NCBI RefSeq assembly: GCF_014333585.1
Contig: NZ_JACSCW010000006.1
Span: 186,001 to 250,000 of the forward strand
Reading direction: 5' to 3'
Origin: Hymenobacter sp. BT188
GTDB taxonomy: Bacteria; Bacteroidota; Bacteroidia; Cytophagales; Hymenobacteraceae
DNA: 64,000 bases
Shown here: one piece after another, positions 62,902 through 64,000 of the stretch
Position numbering within the stretch: the first letter of the stretch is position 1
Layout: each line of letters starts with the position of its first letter
Translations under genes and position numbers: made by a program
Notes under the pieces: generated by a model
Database searches by the model: none
What the model saw: the letters and a program-made list of their open reading frames with translations, nothing else
What the model was told of the DNA's origin: nothing

Positions 62902-63909
62902 ATGCCTGTTGCTCCTTCCGTTTTATACGACAATCACGGCCGCCCGCTCGAATACGTGCGCGTAGCCGTTACGGACCGATGCAACCTGCGCTGCTTTTAC
63001 TGCATGCCCGCCGAAGGGATTGAGTATATGCCCAAGCGTGACCTGCTGAGCTACGAAGAAATGGAGCGCGTGGTCGGTATTCTGGCCGGACTGGGCGTGC
63101 GCAAAGTACGGCTTACGGGTGGTGAGCCCTTCGTGCGCCGCGACTTAGTACCCTTTATGGATCGGCTGAGCCGGATTCCGGGCATTCAGGATATCAGCCT
63201 GACTACCAATGGCGTACTTACGGCTCCGCACATCCCCGAGCTGGTACGAATGGGCATCCGCAGCGTTAACCTAAGCCTCGATACGCTCGATCAGGCCCGC
63301 TTCCTGCGCATCACCCGCCGCGATGAACTGCCCCGCGTGCTGGATACGCTATACAAGCTGCTGGCCACCAATATTGCGGTCAAAATAAACGCCGTGGTAA
63401 TGGACGGGCAAAACATCGAAGACCTGATTCCGCTGGCTGAGCTTACCCGCGAACTACCCGTTGATGTGCGTTTTATTGAAGAAATGCCCTTCAACGGCGG
63501 CAGCCACGGTGCCATTGCCTTGCCTTGGAATCACATTCGCATTCGGGAGCATTTGCGGGGGGCTTTTCCGGGCCTGCACGCGCTGCCTACGCCGGCAGGC
63601 GCCACGGCTACGGCCTATGCTATTCCGGGCCACATGGGCCAAATCGGTATTATTGCCGCTTACTCACGGACTTTCTGTGGCACCTGCAACCGCATTCGCC
63701 TCACGGCAGAAGGCGGCCTCAAAACCTGCCTCTACGATCAGGGTGTGCTCGATGTGCGGGCATTACTACGTAGCGGCAGCTCCGACGAAGAGGTATGCGC
63801 CGCACTAGTCTACGCCTTCCGCCACCGCGCCGCCGATGGCTTCGAGGCCGAGCGACAGCGCCCTGTGCATCAGCTCAGCTTCGAGTCGATGTCGACAATC
63901 GGAGGTTAG
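62902..63909 (+). CDS. moaA: GTP 3',8-cyclase MoaA
   Basis: A 335-residue radical-SAM enzyme: VAVTDRCNLRCFYCMPAEGIEY (CxxxCxxC cluster), LTGGEPFVRRDLVPF, NLSLDTLDQARF, VVMDGQNIEDLIPLAE and the C-terminal cluster FCGTCNRIRLTAEGGLKTCLYD. It makes 3',8-cyclo-GTP, the substrate of MoaC. The two terminal Gly (STIGG) required for activity are present. ATG 62902 was chosen; a TTG at 62836 would add 22 residues. It is divergent from moaD. Confidence 0.96.
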   Translation: MPVAPSVLYDNHGRPLEYVRVAVTDRCNLRCFYCMPAEGIEYMPKRDLLSYEEMERVVGILAGLGVRKVRLTGGEPFVRRDLVPFMDRLSRIPGIQDISLTTNGVLTAPHIPELVRMGIRSVNLSLDTLDQARFLRITRRDELPRVLDTLYKLLATNIAVKINAVVMDGQNIEDLIPLAELTRELPVDVRFIEEMPFNGGSHGAIALPWNHIRIREHLRGAFPGLHALPTPAGATATAYAIPGHMGQIGIIAAYSRTFCGTCNRIRLTAEGGLKTCLYDQGVLDVRALLRSGSSDEEVCAALVYAFRHRAADGFEAERQRPVHQLSFESMSTIGG

Positions 63910-63952
63910 GCGCTTAGGGCTCTGCTCTTATTTGTTAAAGCAAAAGAGACAT

Positions 63953-63980
63953 TTGGGATTTTAACGTAATTTTAATTTTG
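63953..63980 (+). promoter_or_regulatory. Promoter for a gene beyond the right edge
   Basis: TTG at 63953-63955, 17-base spacer and TAATTTTG at 63973-63980, a full match to TTG-N17-TAnnTTTG. It is followed by two copies of GCGTTCCCTT. The gene it drives is outside the window. Confidence 0.6.
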
Positions 63981-64000
63981 CGTTCCCTTTGCGTTCCCTT

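Larger units (their letters stand above)
1055..63562. repeat. Highly iterated G6 word, consensus CTGGGGGGC followed by A/T
   Basis: By hand I find about 69 runs of six or more G or C in the window; about 63 are GGGGGGC and about 59 of those continue into A/T-rich bases. G-strand copies on + start at 1055, 4895, 6893, 10427, 10603, 13503, 14375, 15176, 15790, 17176, 18842, 22183, 23308, 25040, 28132, 29840, 32696, 34774, 35530, 36247, 36951, 38433, 38560, 42855, 49215, 50664, 52385, 57074, 58751, 58934, 60191, 61240, 61434, 61916, 62511, 63557. Copies on - start at 1398, 3781, 6958, 7465, 10586, 18223, 19653, 21075, 22166, 25820, 27576, 33084, 33393, 33744, 36919, 42064, 43540, 47654, 48651, 49902, 51778, 52576, 52776, 53108, 58171, 60637, 61904. 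Intergenic copies usually read CTTTTT after the G-run; coding copies usually read CAAA or CATTT. Function is unknown. Confidence 0.85.

Noticed and set aside
1..64000. tRNA, rRNA, transposase or phage genes
   Set aside because: I found no cloverleaf, rRNA segment, transposase or structural phage protein when reading both strands; a dedicated search could still find a small RNA gene.

Overview
The window looks like chromosomal DNA of a Bacteroidota bacterium of the Cytophagales, most likely Hymenobacter or a close relative. The evidence is moderately high G+C with Bacteroidota-type protein families: a C-terminal type IX secretion sorting domain, OmpP1/FadL, DUF3667, DUF2807, LemA with paired TPM proteins, and a GMC oxidoreductase with a gluconate-dehydrogenase subunit 3-like partner. 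Start sites mostly lack Shine-Dalgarno sequences, and several promoters carry a TAnnTTTG-like box. I saw no rRNA, tRNA, CRISPR array, transposase or phage gene. The genus is inference.

Layout. 1-13.4 kb: a truncated von Willebrand-like lipoprotein gene, a sugar nucleotidyltransferase, a LemA/TPM/TPM operon, an exonuclease, polA, a DoxX-like protein, YpdA, an SGNH lipoprotein and a FadL porin. 13.5-25 kb: an S51 peptidase, Mg transporters MgtE and CorA, ArfB, an orphan C-terminal scrap of an M13 peptidase, an ACT protein, a divergent NmrA/HxlR pair, and surface or membrane proteins. 25-40.4 kb: a secreted metalloprotease, DUF72, RlpA, a penicillin acylase-like enzyme, a second divergent HxlR/oxidoreductase pair (old yellow enzyme), an SDR, and a three-gene sugar-oxidation-like operon. 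40.5-48.6 kb: two M16 peptidases (the first with a frame-broken signal peptide), then a SAM riboswitch, metH and metF. 48.7-55.9 kb: a TPR protein, a lipoprotein, tandem GAF proteins, an amidase, an OFA-family transporter with its 49-residue small subunit, and DUF2007. 56-58.5 kb: a second SAM riboswitch followed at once by a short ORF ending in cysteine clusters, then an ATP-grasp ligase and a flavin monooxygenase. 58.6-63.9 kb: molybdenum-cofactor genes moeA, moaC, mobA, moaE, moaD and moaA.

Three signals stand out. (1) A DNA word CTGGGGGGC followed by A/T bases recurs about once per kb, in both strands and several reading frames, and forms paired terminator stems between genes, much as DNA uptake sequences do in Neisseria and Pasteurellaceae. 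Nearly every run of six G or C in the window belongs to it. (2) The 56-kb operon combines a SAM aptamer with a poly-cysteine short ORF, which suggests a two-input sulfur switch (or, less likely, a peptide substrate). (3) A one-base-short copy of the G-run breaks the lipoprotein signal peptide of an M16 peptidase, which could be phase variation, a mutation or an assembly error.

Sulfur and one-carbon metabolism (metH, metF, two SAM riboswitches, the sulfone-monooxygenase-like enzyme) and molybdopterin synthesis are the clearest functional themes. Palindromic repeat families (five GCATCTCGC-type copies and several long inverted repeats) occupy many gene junctions.
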